NCBI GenBank assembly: GCA_030682575.1
Contig: JAUXNX010000019.1
Location: 1 to 64,000, forward strand
Direction of reading: 5' to 3'
Source of the DNA: Gammaproteobacteria bacterium
Lineage (GTDB): Bacteria; Pseudomonadota; Gammaproteobacteria; Pseudomonadales; Pseudohongiellaceae
DNA length: 64,000 nucleotides
A program made the translations under genes and the position numbers. Positions 35,027 to 43,673 of the stretch are shown piece after piece. Each line of letters starts with the position of its first letter. Position 1 is the first letter of the stretch. The notes beneath the pieces were generated by a model. It did not search any database and was not told where the DNA came from. It worked only from the letters and a program-made list of their open reading frames with translations.

Positions 35027-35718
35027 GCTGCTTCTCCTCTGATTTCGGTTTGTGTTGAATTTGTTCCGCCCGCAGTGGCCAGAAGATTCTGAATCTGCTC
35101 CCGTGCCTGCTGCAATCCCTGCGCTCTGTAAGTCTCTCCCATGTTGAGGCCATCGGCCACCACAATCTCGATCTCAGTCAGACCGAGGAAGCCCAGTATG
35201 GTACGCAGATAAGGGCGCATGTGATCCGTGATCCCTTCATCGTGCCTGCCGCCCATGGCCAGCACCAGATAGACTTTCTTGCCCGTCACCAGGCCAACCG
35301 CGCCCTTGTCGGTGTACTTGAAGGTGACACCGGCACGCGCCACATGATCGGTCCACGACTTGAGCATGCCAGGCACGGCAAAGTTGTACATGGGCACTCC
35401 GATTATCACCACATCAGCCGCCTGCAGTTCCGCGATCAATGCGTCGGAGTATGCCACTTTGTCCTGCTGCTCCTGCGTTCTGTCCACTGCCGGAGTGGAC
35501 AGCGCTTTCAGCCATGCTCCGTCCAGATAGGGGACTGGCTCCGTGGAGAAGTCGCGAGTGGTGACATGCAGGTTTCCGTGCGCCTTGTGCAGGCTGGAGA
35601 GCAACTCGCCACTCAGTTGTGTGGAGACGCCTTCGTTGCCGGCACCGTCGAACAGACTGGTCTTCAGTTGCAGTACCTTGGTTGTGTGGTTTGTTTGGGC
35701 TGTCTGAATCATCTTCAT
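35023..35718 (-). CDS. azoR: FMN-dependent NADH-azoreductase
   Basis: This 231-aa flavodoxin-like protein has the AzoR signatures VVIIGVPMYNFAVPGMLKSW (about 110-129) and VLAMGGRHDEG. It reduces azo dyes or quinones using NADH. It begins ATG at 35718, with a second ATG two codons later. The pirin gene overlaps its end. It diverges from a LysR regulator across a 150-bp AT-rich control region. Confidence 0.92.
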   Translation of the reverse strand: MKMIQTAQTNHTTKVLQLKTSLFDGAGNEGVSTQLSGELLSSLHKAHGNLHVTTRDFSTEPVPYLDGAWLKALSTPAVDRTQEQQDKVAYSDALIAELQAADVVIIGVPMYNFAVPGMLKSWTDHVARAGVTFKYTDKGAVGLVTGKKVYLVLAMGGRHDEGITDHMRPYLRTILGFLGLTEIEIVVADGLNMGETYRAQGLQQAREQIQNLLATAGGTNSTQTEIRGEAA

Positions 35719-35799
35719 TCTCCTTGCGGCGCCGGGGTCGGCCCTCCGACCTCATTCGCCTCTGTCAGTGGATGAGACGATCTTACGCCTTGTTTTTCG

Positions 35800-35844
35800 A
35801 TCTAATCATGCGATTATCAGCGCATTAATATCGAATTATTAGAT
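35800..35844. promoter_or_regulatory. Putative LysR operator region
   Basis: ATCTAAT at 35800-35806 and ATTAGAT at 35838-35844 form an interrupted inverted repeat. A smaller palindrome AATCATGCGATT lies inside it. The site is between azoR and the divergent LysR gene, as expected for a LysR-controlled divergent promoter. Confidence 0.45.
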
Positions 35845-35865
35845 GTATTGACTGGAGTAAAAAGC

Positions 35866-36852
35866 ATGAAGACTCCCAGAATATCGCTGGAGCAGTGGGC
35901 AACCTTCAAGGCCGTGATCGACGAGGGCTCTTTTGCGATGGCGGCAGAGGTCCTGAACAAGAGCCAGTCCAGCGTCAGTTATGCCATCGCTCGCCTCAAC
36001 GAACAGCTGCCGCGCCCTGTCCTCAGACTGGATGGACGCAAGGCGGTGCTGACGGATGAAGGCAAGGTGCTGTATCGACGCGCTGCCCAGCTCCTGCAGC
36101 ATGCAGAAGAAACCGAGGACTATGCCCGCATGCTGGCCGAAGGGCTGGAAGCGGAGGTTACACTGGCGGTGGACATGTTGTTGGACATTCGCACCATCCT
36201 CCCGGCCCTGGACGCACTGTCCAGGCGCTACCCCTTCACCCGTGTACGGATTCTGGAAACCTCGCTGTCGGGGACGGAGGAAGCCCTGTTGGAGAAGAAG
36301 GCAGACATCGTGATCGGCGGCAAGATTCCGGTGGGGTTCTCCGGCACGCCGGTGAAACGCATCCGCATGATTCCTGTGGCGAATCCAGACCACCCTCTGT
36401 TTCATCGCGACATCGACGCGCTGAAGATGGTCTGTGACGAGGCTGGCGCCAAACCCGATCCCCTGGGCGACCCGGATGGCATCAACGAATGGGAACTCAA
36501 GGCGTTTCGGCAGATCGTGCTACGCGACAGCGGACAACGACGAGAGCAGGATGCTGGCTGGCTTGGTTCCGAACAACGCTGGACTGTCAGTCACTTTGCC
36601 AGCAGTTTGAAAATTCTACGCTGCGGACTGGCATTCGCCTTTCTGCCGATGGATTGGGTTGAAGAGGACCTCAGGGAGGGAAGACTAAAGCGGCTGCCAT
36701 TGGCTATCGGGGCCGAGCGCGTCATCCAGCTGTATCTGATGCTGGCGTCAAAGGAAGGCGCCGGACCGGCCACACGACTGCTGGCCACGACACTGGCGTC
36801 CTGCCTGGCAGGCCTGGACGAGACCAGCGCGATGCAAAAAGGCGGGCTATGA
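35866..36852 (+). CDS. LysR-family transcriptional regulator
   Basis: This 328-aa regulator has an N-terminal winged helix-turn-helix (QWATFKAVIDEGSFAMAAEV, NKSQSSVSYAIARLNEQL) and a LysR substrate-binding domain. ATG 35866 (MKTPRISLEQW) has GGAG upstream; the frame opens six codons earlier. It diverges from azoR-pirin and is the likely regulator of that operon. Its end overlaps the convergent AraC-type gene by 6 bases. Confidence 0.9.
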   Translation: MKTPRISLEQWATFKAVIDEGSFAMAAEVLNKSQSSVSYAIARLNEQLPRPVLRLDGRKAVLTDEGKVLYRRAAQLLQHAEETEDYARMLAEGLEAEVTLAVDMLLDIRTILPALDALSRRYPFTRVRILETSLSGTEEALLEKKADIVIGGKIPVGFSGTPVKRIRMIPVANPDHPLFHRDIDALKMVCDEAGAKPDPLGDPDGINEWELKAFRQIVLRDSGQRREQDAGWLGSEQRWTVSHFASSLKILRCGLAFAFLPMDWVEEDLREGRLKRLPLAIGAERVIQLYLMLASKEGAGPATRLLATTLASCLAGLDETSAMQKGGL

Positions 36853-38010
36853 GTTTTCCTGAAGGGCGCGTTTGCGGAATTCGGTTGGAGTGACACCTTT
36901 CATTTGCCGGAAGGCATTGTTGAAAGGCGTAATCGATTGATAGCCAACCGTCAGGGCGATGGTCAGCACCGGCAAATGACGCTGGGTGCGATCGGCAAGC
37001 ATCTGACTGGCGTCCTCGATCCGGTACTCGTGCAACAGCGCATTGAAGTTGCGATACCCCAGGTGCTTGTTGATCAGCGCACGCAGCCGATACTCGGGCA
37101 GATCGACCTTGGCAGCGAGGTTGGCAATGGTCAGTCCGTGCTCACGATAAACTCTGTCCTCACGGAACACCTTGTTGAAACGCTTGACCTCCGACTGCAA
37201 CGCGTCTTCCGCATGCTCATTGGGAGCAAACGGTGTCACCTTGCGAATCACGCGCCCCAGCGTCACGTAGTCGAACTTGAGAAGCGACAGCACCATCACG
37301 AAGGTGATTGCCGCAATCACATACACGATAGTTCGCTGTATACCACCATAGAGCGGTGAGGCGCTGTTGAGCAGATAGTTTTCGAGAAAGACGATCATCA
37401 GAATCAGCCCCCCCTGCACGCTGACGATTACCCAGCGCAGGAAACGACGACTCTCCACCAGATCGCTGCGCCAGCCCCTCGCCGTCCAGTAGACAGCAAA
37501 AGCTGCGAAGAAAAGCTGAATGAAATCCGGCACAGACCCCAGCAAGAACTGTGTCAGCGAACTGTCATTCTGCACGGACAGAAACGGCGAGGGTCGGAAG
37601 GAGCGGTAGTTAAGATGATCGAGTATCAGTTCCACAACGAGCAACGCAATCAGCCATCTGGGCGCCCGTGCCCCATCCTGAAAGACGTAATAGCAGTAAA
37701 GCATGAAGAGTCCGGGGATGGAGTTGATACCAAGATTCAACACTACGCCCCAGTTGCCGGGGTTAACACGTAGCGCAGGATCGACATGGGACATCGACAT
37801 GCCATTGATCAGATAACAGACAATCCCGAAGGCAATCACGAAGAACAAACGAGCACTGATATCCTTGGGTTCGGTCTTGAGATAGCCGAAAGCCAGCAGG
37901 AGGACTGACAAAATGGCGACAATCTGTGCGAAAAAGAGAACCAACGGCAACTCCGGTGCGGCGGAAATTCGAATCACGGCTATATAAGCATAGTCCGCCA
38001 GCCACCTCAA
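36847..38010 (-). CDS. Membrane-anchored AraC-family regulator
   Basis: This 387-aa protein has an N-terminal half with about seven membrane helices (from LVLFFAQIVAILSVLLLAFGY to IVYVIAAITFVMVLSLL). The C-terminal AraC helix-turn-helix domain is at about 280-387 (LTIANLAAKVDLPEYRLRALI and IALTVGYQSITPFNNAFRQM). Such proteins sense membrane or periplasmic signals and control nearby genes. The targets here are unknown. Confidence 0.88.
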   Translation of the reverse strand: MRWLADYAYIAVIRISAAPELPLVLFFAQIVAILSVLLLAFGYLKTEPKDISARLFFVIAFGIVCYLINGMSMSHVDPALRVNPGNWGVVLNLGINSIPGLFMLYCYYVFQDGARAPRWLIALLVVELILDHLNYRSFRPSPFLSVQNDSSLTQFLLGSVPDFIQLFFAAFAVYWTARGWRSDLVESRRFLRWVIVSVQGGLILMIVFLENYLLNSASPLYGGIQRTIVYVIAAITFVMVLSLLKFDYVTLGRVIRKVTPFAPNEHAEDALQSEVKRFNKVFREDRVYREHGLTIANLAAKVDLPEYRLRALINKHLGYRNFNALLHEYRIEDASQMLADRTQRHLPVLTIALTVGYQSITPFNNAFRQMKGVTPTEFRKRALQENS

Positions 38011-38164
38011 TCGAGCCTCGTAAAAAGCCCTTCACTTCACACCATTCTGCAATCAACCCCTTTATCAACCCCATCCATCAGCCCCTGTAATTCCTTCACA
38101 TCAGGCCGTGCAGTAGAATTACCGCAGCCGCAACGTACCATCAACATCCGACGGATTTCCCATC

Positions 38165-39175
38165 ATGACAACACCACCACTGCCCACCAGACAGCAGATA
38201 TGTTTGCTGCTGCTCGCACTGATAACGTTCAGCTTCCTCTCAGGCAAGAGCTATGCCTTGCAAGCAAGTCTCGACGACTGTTTGCGCACTGAGGTAGTAA
38301 ATCCTGCCAACAACAGCAGAACTGTCAGCAAACTGAGGGTGTTGTGTGGAGAAAATCCTGTACGGACGAGACAAATAACCGAAGGTATCATCGAGGCTGT
38401 GCCTACCATCACCGAGGGCATCAATACCTTGGTTGACTCGCCGTATATCCCTTTCTTTGAACCTTACAAGAACAACTATATTGTCTTTGGCTCACTTGAA
38501 AACCAGAACGGAAGCGAACCTTTCAGTGGAAAGACCCTGGACATCAAGTTCGAGCTTGGCATGAAATTCAGCGTTTTCCCCCAGATCGCAGGCTTCACCG
38601 CGCTCGCCCCATTGAAGTTCGGTTACTCCCAACGCTCGTGGTGGGACATCGCGGAATCCTCCGCACCCTTCAAGGAACACAACTACAATCCAGAGCTGTT
38701 CTGGGACTTTACCGAAGCGCTGGCAAGACCTAGCAGCACACCACGCCTGCACATTTTCGATGTTGCGGGTTTCGAACATCAATCCAATGGCCTGGACAGC
38801 ATCAACTCGCGAAGCTGGGACCGAGTCTACGGGCAGCGTGAACTCCGCTACAGCGAGATGTTGAGCTGGACAGTTAAAGTGTGGGATGTCGTCAAGGAGG
38901 GCGAATTCAACGAAGATATTGCCGACTATCTGGGCAACGCGGAGATCATTACTCACGTAGATCTGAACAACTGGGCGAATATCAATCTCAAAACAATCAA
39001 GGGACACAAGACAGAAAAAGTCAGTTATCAGCTCGACCTGATACTGCCCATGTCCCGCTGGATCAATAGCCGTTTCGTGCTCAGCTACTACGAAGGCTAC
39101 GGCGAGGCGCTTGTCAGTTACAACGAAAAAACCAAGAGTCTGCGCGCTGGTTTCTTCTTTCCCTTGGGCTTCTGA
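38165..39175 (+). CDS. pldA: Outer-membrane phospholipase A (OMPLA)
   Basis: This 336-aa protein has a signal peptide (ICLLLLALITFSFLSGKSYA) and beta-barrel strands. The active-site block is GFEHQSNGLDSINSRSWDR. The His and Ser match His142 and Ser144 of the E. coli enzyme, but the position of Asn156 is Asp here. OMPLA hydrolyses phospholipids in the outer leaflet of the outer membrane. It ends with an aromatic C terminus (FFFPLGF) fitting a barrel protein. It is a single gene with no operon partner. Confidence 0.85.
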   Translation: MTTPPLPTRQQICLLLLALITFSFLSGKSYALQASLDDCLRTEVVNPANNSRTVSKLRVLCGENPVRTRQITEGIIEAVPTITEGINTLVDSPYIPFFEPYKNNYIVFGSLENQNGSEPFSGKTLDIKFELGMKFSVFPQIAGFTALAPLKFGYSQRSWWDIAESSAPFKEHNYNPELFWDFTEALARPSSTPRLHIFDVAGFEHQSNGLDSINSRSWDRVYGQRELRYSEMLSWTVKVWDVVKEGEFNEDIADYLGNAEIITHVDLNNWANINLKTIKGHKTEKVSYQLDLILPMSRWINSRFVLSYYEGYGEALVSYNEKTKSLRAGFFFPLGF

Positions 39176-39279
39176 GCACCAGAGCTACTGCATTCACCAC
39201 TTCTGGAAAAAGCCAGATGAATCACTACTGGTGGCGGGTGTCCTTCAATTATTGCTACAGAAACTCACATAATTGCCGA

Positions 39280-39307
39280 TTGAATATTGAATTCACTGAG
39301 GTAGAAT
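39280..39307 (+). promoter_or_regulatory. Possible sigma-70 promoter before EAL gene
   Basis: TTGAAT and TAGAAT are separated by 16 bp, upstream of the ATG at 39378. Both elements are partial consensus matches. Confidence 0.35.
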
Positions 39308-39377
39308 CAGTCGCTCAATTTGAACGCCGGGCTCAGTCACAGTATCAGCGTGTCAACGCTCAGAGCCAGAGAACCAG

Positions 39378-40655
39378 ATGGACCAAGATAATTACATCAA
39401 TGGAGATGACCACCCCGTTTTCTCGGCATCCTTGGGTTATTTCAACGGCAATCGGTTCGCTACCTACGGTGATTACCGCATTATTTCCGCGTTTCAACCT
39501 ATCTACAGCATCGCACACCGACGCATTGTCGGTCTCGAAGGTCTGGCCCGTGGCATTGACTGCAATAATCAACAAATTCCTCCGTACCAGCTCTTCAACC
39601 TTCCGCAGAGCGATGACATCGTCACACTTGATCAGATATGCCAGCTCGTGCACATAGAAAATTTCCATGCTCTCGACCCACCCAGCGCATGGCTCTTTCT
39701 CAACGTCGATCCGCAGACACTCAATCGCCAGAACAACTATCTGCGCTTCCTGTCCTGGCTACTGCGCGAGAAAAAATACCCGGCCAACCGATTCGTCATT
39801 GAAGTGCTGGAATCCACGATCGACGATGAAAAGGAACTGGAAGACCACATACAGGAATACAAGAAGATGGGCTTCCTCATCGCTATCGACGATTTCGGTG
39901 CCGGTCAGTCCAACTTCGAACGCATCTGGCGTATCAAGCCGGACATCGTCAAGCTCGATCGCAGCATGCTTCAGAAAGCAGGCACTGATCCGAGCGTGAA
40001 AAGCCTCATCAAAGGTATCACCAGCATGCTGCATAATTGTAAATGCATCGTGCTCGCGGAAGGTGTAGAGACAGAAGCGGAAGCGATGGCAGCGATGGAA
40101 GGCGGTGTTGACCTGGTACAGGGATTCTACTTCGCGCATCCCTTTCTGCTATCGGAATCGATCAAGACCAAAGGGGGACTGTGGAAAGATCTTTATCATA
40201 GTTTCGACGAATTGACTCAACGTACACAACAACAGCATCAGGAATTGCTGGCACCCTACATTGCACAATTCACGGCAGCAACAGTTGGCGCTGAAAAGAA
40301 AAATTCCATGCGCGACATCTCTGCCAGCATGCTGCCACTCAAGGACACAATTCGTCTTTACCAGCTCGCGCTGGATGGCAGCCAGTGCTACTCGAACATC
40401 GACTCGACTACTATCCACATCAGCACCAAGGACCGTTTGCGTGCACTTGCCGATACACAGGGAGCCAGCTGGAAGCGCCGTGACTATTTCTTTAATGCGG
40501 TCAGAAACCCCTTCTCCATTCAGGTCACCAAACCGTACTTCTCGATTTCAGATGGCACTCTCTGCATCACGCTATCAGTGCTGACAGAGATCGAGGGCGG
40601 GCAATTCATCATCTGTTGCGACCTGCTCTGGGATGAAACCAGAAATTCATTCTGA
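39378..40655 (+). CDS. EAL-domain c-di-GMP phosphodiesterase with C-terminal sensor-like domain
   Basis: This 425-aa protein has an EAL domain at about 30-265. The EAL triad is written EGL, and the catalytic and metal positions are kept: Asn in FLNVDP, Glu in VIEVLES, Asp-Asp in AIDDFGAG, Lys in VKLDR, Glu in AEGVET. It should hydrolyse c-di-GMP. The C-terminal 150 residues look like a PAS/Cache-type fold (TKDRLRALADTQGASWKRRDYF...PYFSISDGTLCITLSVL). No membrane segment is present, so it is cytoplasmic. Confidence 0.88.
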   Translation: MDQDNYINGDDHPVFSASLGYFNGNRFATYGDYRIISAFQPIYSIAHRRIVGLEGLARGIDCNNQQIPPYQLFNLPQSDDIVTLDQICQLVHIENFHALDPPSAWLFLNVDPQTLNRQNNYLRFLSWLLREKKYPANRFVIEVLESTIDDEKELEDHIQEYKKMGFLIAIDDFGAGQSNFERIWRIKPDIVKLDRSMLQKAGTDPSVKSLIKGITSMLHNCKCIVLAEGVETEAEAMAAMEGGVDLVQGFYFAHPFLLSESIKTKGGLWKDLYHSFDELTQRTQQQHQELLAPYIAQFTAATVGAEKKNSMRDISASMLPLKDTIRLYQLALDGSQCYSNIDSTTIHISTKDRLRALADTQGASWKRRDYFFNAVRNPFSIQVTKPYFSISDGTLCITLSVLTEIEGGQFIICCDLLWDETRNSF

Positions 40656-41657
40656 CTAACGCGCAGCGTTCGCCGCCAGAACCCTGTCCAGGGTGCGTTG
40701 ATAGATCTCCGCAAAACTGCCACCGAGCCGCACTGCGTTGCGAGCATGCGCTTCTGCGCCCTGCAGATCCCCTGTCTCGAACATTACCTGCGCAAGATTG
40801 TTGTGCGCAGCCGCGTAATCCTGATGATGTTCGAGCACTTTGGAATAGGCTGTAATGGCAAGTTCACGGTCACCATCGCGATACGCGAGATTGCCATAAC
40901 CCATACCCAGTAACTGACTGTCCGGCCAGCGTTCCAGACCAGCGCGGTATGCAGCACCTGCCTGAGAGGATGCCCCTGCGTTTTCGTATGCAGAGACTGC
41001 CTGAAAATACCCGTCTTCACTCGCCTGGAGGGGCAGTTCACCAGGCTGCAGAATCACAACAGCCCAATGCTGCGCCCGGCTCCAGGTTCTCTCGAAGACT
41101 CGCAGCGACACGCGATAGTCACGAATCGTTCCCGAGCGCAGAATGATGTCCTGCTGTGCCAGGTCATACCCCACTACCACAGCGTAGTGCCACTGCGGAA
41201 AACGTGTCAGTGCAAGATTTTGCATCACCAGCACCGGGCGCCCCGCCTGCACCTCGCGCAGCACGGCATCGAGACTTGGAGGCAACTGATAGGAGATCCG
41301 TCCATAACGCCGTGGTGCAGCGAGCATCTCGATCTGCAGTGAACCCTGCCGCTCCGGCACATAGACCTGAGAGACGAGATCATCAGGAGACACCACAACA
41401 AGGCTGGCATTCAATACAGTGGCCAGAGCAGCGGGGCCGCACTGGTATTCTTCCTGAGGAAAGAACAGGACATTATCGAGATTGACGCGAGGGGAAAGTA
41501 CTGGTGCAGCTTGTTCGCGATGGTGTTCGATGAGATCTGCGTTGGAATGCTCGTTGAAATGTGCGAGTAACAGAGCAGACTGGGGCGCCCCGACGCACCC
41601 AGTCATGACCAGCAACAGAGCAGTCACTGCGAAATACCTGAAAGGGGCAGGTTTCAC
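40656..41657 (-). CDS. PA2778-family C39-like peptidase lipoprotein with TPR
   Basis: This 333-aa protein has a lipoprotein signal (LLLVMTGC). A papain-like C39-type domain follows with Cys in EEYQCGPAALATVLNA and His in FPQWHYAVVVGYD. The C-terminal half holds TPR repeats (AAHNNLAQVMFETGDLQGAE). It pairs with the next gene as in the PA2778/PA2779 pair of Pseudomonas. The peptidase would act in the periplasm; its substrate is unknown. Confidence 0.88.
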   Translation of the reverse strand: MKPAPFRYFAVTALLLVMTGCVGAPQSALLLAHFNEHSNADLIEHHREQAAPVLSPRVNLDNVLFFPQEEYQCGPAALATVLNASLVVVSPDDLVSQVYVPERQGSLQIEMLAAPRRYGRISYQLPPSLDAVLREVQAGRPVLVMQNLALTRFPQWHYAVVVGYDLAQQDIILRSGTIRDYRVSLRVFERTWSRAQHWAVVILQPGELPLQASEDGYFQAVSAYENAGASSQAGAAYRAGLERWPDSQLLGMGYGNLAYRDGDRELAITAYSKVLEHHQDYAAAHNNLAQVMFETGDLQGAEAHARNAVRLGGSFAEIYQRTLDRVLAANAAR

Positions 41658-41681
41658 GCTCTTATATCAGGGCAGCCATGG

Positions 41682-42065
41682 TTAAACACCCGGGAAAATA
41701 TCGGTGACGCCCGCAACATCCAGGAGAATGAAGATGACGAGAATGCCAATCACGATACCAAGACCTTCACCAGCAGGAAGTGTGTCGATCTGTTCGTAAA
41801 GAGCATTCAGTTCACTGCCACTCAGACTGTCCACGCGCATCTGTGCATCCGAGGCATCCACACCACGCTCAACGAGCTGCGCAGCCACATCGTCACGGGA
41901 GAAAAAACTCTTCACAGCATCACGCTTGATCTGTGTCTGTTGTTCGAACGCGAGCTGCTCGGTACTGACGATATCCGCCATGGCAGGAACCTGTACGCTC
42001 ATCATCGTGAACAGTGCCAGTACCAGGGATGCGAGACTCTTGCTCATCATGGAATACTTTTTCAT
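41682..42065 (-). CDS. PA2779-family small membrane protein
   Basis: This 127-aa protein has an N-terminal signal helix (LASLVLALFTMMSVQVPAMA), an amphipathic helical region and a C-terminal membrane helix (GIVIGILVIFILLDVAGVTD). It matches the PA2779 family. The ATG at 42065 is chosen because AAGGAGA precedes it. It lies immediately upstream of the PA2778-type peptidase. The C39-like partner may act on it, which is inference. Confidence 0.85.
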   Translation of the reverse strand: MKKYSMMSKSLASLVLALFTMMSVQVPAMADIVSTEQLAFEQQTQIKRDAVKSFFSRDDVAAQLVERGVDASDAQMRVDSLSGSELNALYEQIDTLPAGEGLGIVIGILVIFILLDVAGVTDIFPGV

Positions 42066-42184
42066 GTATCTCTCCTTTTCTGTCATTCGACAGAGTTTGT
42101 GGTTTTCCATCTTGGTCGTACTCTTGCAGTCCTGTTCGTGCAGACACAGGGGATTCTAACAGTCGGTAAACGCCTGTCTGTGAT

Positions 42185-43003
42185 CTATTTCTCCTGATGG
42201 ATATGCACATCGCGCTGCGGGAAGGGAATCGTGAGCCCGGCTTTGGCAAAGTGCTTGTACACCTGCTCATTCATTGCGAAGAATACCGGCCAGTAGTCGG
42301 CGGCATTGACCCACACACGCGTGACAATGTTCACGGAACTGTCGGCAAGTGCACCGACAGCATAGAGAGGCGCGGGATCAACAAGGATACGCGCATCCCG
42401 CGACACCAGATCCTTCAGCACGGCATAGGCCTTGTCGACATCATCACCATAGGCTATGCCAAAGGTCCAGTCGACGCGCCGGATCGGCTGCGTGGAAAAA
42501 TTCACGAGCGTGCCGGTGGCAAGCGGGCCATTGGGCACAATCACCGTCTTGTTGTCTGGAGTGGTGAGAATGCTCACGAAAATCTGAATCTCCTTCACCG
42601 TCCCCGAGTAACCCTGGGCCTCAATGAAGTCTCCAACCTTGAAAGTCTTGAAGAACAGGATCATCACCCCGCCTGCAAAGTTCTGCAGTGTGCCCGACAG
42701 GGCCAGGCCAACCGCAAGGCCCGCAGCACCCAGCAGAGCGATGAACGAGGTCATCTCCACACCGAGCACGCCCAATGCAGTGATGTAGACCATGATCTTG
42801 AAGAGAATACCGAACAGACTGGACAGGAAGCTCTGCAGCGAGGGGTCGACCTTGCTTCTGTTAAGCAACCTCTTGATGAAGTCGACCAGAGTGTTGGCAA
42901 CCCACAACCCGATCACCAGAGTGAACAACGCCCCTACCACATTCATGCCGTACGTATAGATGTAGCCAAGCACTACGTCGGAATTCAACTCAATACTTTC
43001 CAT
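42185..43003 (-). CDS. MscS-type mechanosensitive channel
   Basis: This 272-aa small-conductance channel has three N-terminal membrane helices, including the pore helix (GAAGLAVGLALSGTLQNFAGG) with the glycine-alanine pattern of MscS TM3. A beta domain (FIEAQGYSGTVKEIQIFVSI, VPNGPLATGTLVNFS) and an alpha/beta C terminus follow. The length is close to E. coli MscS (286 aa). It releases solutes on hypoosmotic shock. Confidence 0.93.
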   Translation of the reverse strand: MESIELNSDVVLGYIYTYGMNVVGALFTLVIGLWVANTLVDFIKRLLNRSKVDPSLQSFLSSLFGILFKIMVYITALGVLGVEMTSFIALLGAAGLAVGLALSGTLQNFAGGVMILFFKTFKVGDFIEAQGYSGTVKEIQIFVSILTTPDNKTVIVPNGPLATGTLVNFSTQPIRRVDWTFGIAYGDDVDKAYAVLKDLVSRDARILVDPAPLYAVGALADSSVNIVTRVWVNAADYWPVFFAMNEQVYKHFAKAGLTIPFPQRDVHIHQEK

Positions 43004-43057
43004 CAGCTATCCCCAGGGTTGTCCCTGTCAGTCATTGGCAAATTTTTCTACAGGTTC

Positions 43058-43540
43058 TCAGAGCCTGTTCTCAAGCTGTACTGCGGCAGCCACGAGTGAG
43101 TACTCACGTATTGATTTGCCGGCGGCCAGCAACTCGTCACGCGCCTCGGCATTGCCTGCGTCCTGGGCAAAGTGGGCTGCCTCGTTCGCACTCAGGGTGG
43201 CATCCTCCAACACGCCATATACGACGGCTCGCTGCATGCTGGTCTCGGTGGGAACGAAGAAGGCGTAGTCCTTGAAGGTAATGCGTGCATAACTCTCGCC
43301 ATCCACCAGCAACATCCAGCATCCCTTGGCCTGACAGACTTCAGTGATCTGTCCCATGACCTTCACTTCCTGAGCCTGGCCCGTCTCCAGAGCGCTGATC
43401 GCAGTCTGCAGGGATACGGCCTCACCCTCTGCGGGCATGGTATCGCCAAAACTCTGGTGAGCTACGAAGGCGTCGTCGGCAACGGCAATTCCTGCAGCCA
43501 GCCCCAGTGCGACAAGAGTGACTCGCAATTTATTGATCAT
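43058..43540 (-). CDS. DUF4920 periplasmic protein
   Basis: This 160-aa protein has a signal peptide (LRVTLVALGLAAGIAVA) and the DUF4920 core (VKVMGQITEVCQAKGCWMLL...ITFKDYAFFVP) with the Cys-Lys-Gly-Cys-Trp type motif. ATG 43540 is preferred because GGAGA lies upstream; an in-frame ATG four codons earlier has none. Function is unknown. Confidence 0.85.
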   Translation of the reverse strand: MINKLRVTLVALGLAAGIAVADDAFVAHQSFGDTMPAEGEAVSLQTAISALETGQAQEVKVMGQITEVCQAKGCWMLLVDGESYARITFKDYAFFVPTETSMQRAVVYGVLEDATLSANEAAHFAQDAGNAEARDELLAAGKSIREYSLVAAAVQLENRL

Positions 43541-43673
43541 GATGTTCTCCATGGGTTGTTTTAACGGCTGAAAGCATTAACCTACAGAAGCCGCCGCCCT
43601 GTCAATTCTGCGGGGTTGAGACCACCGGGTTTAGAGTGAGCAGGCGCCAACAACAAGAAAACGGAGAAACCCC

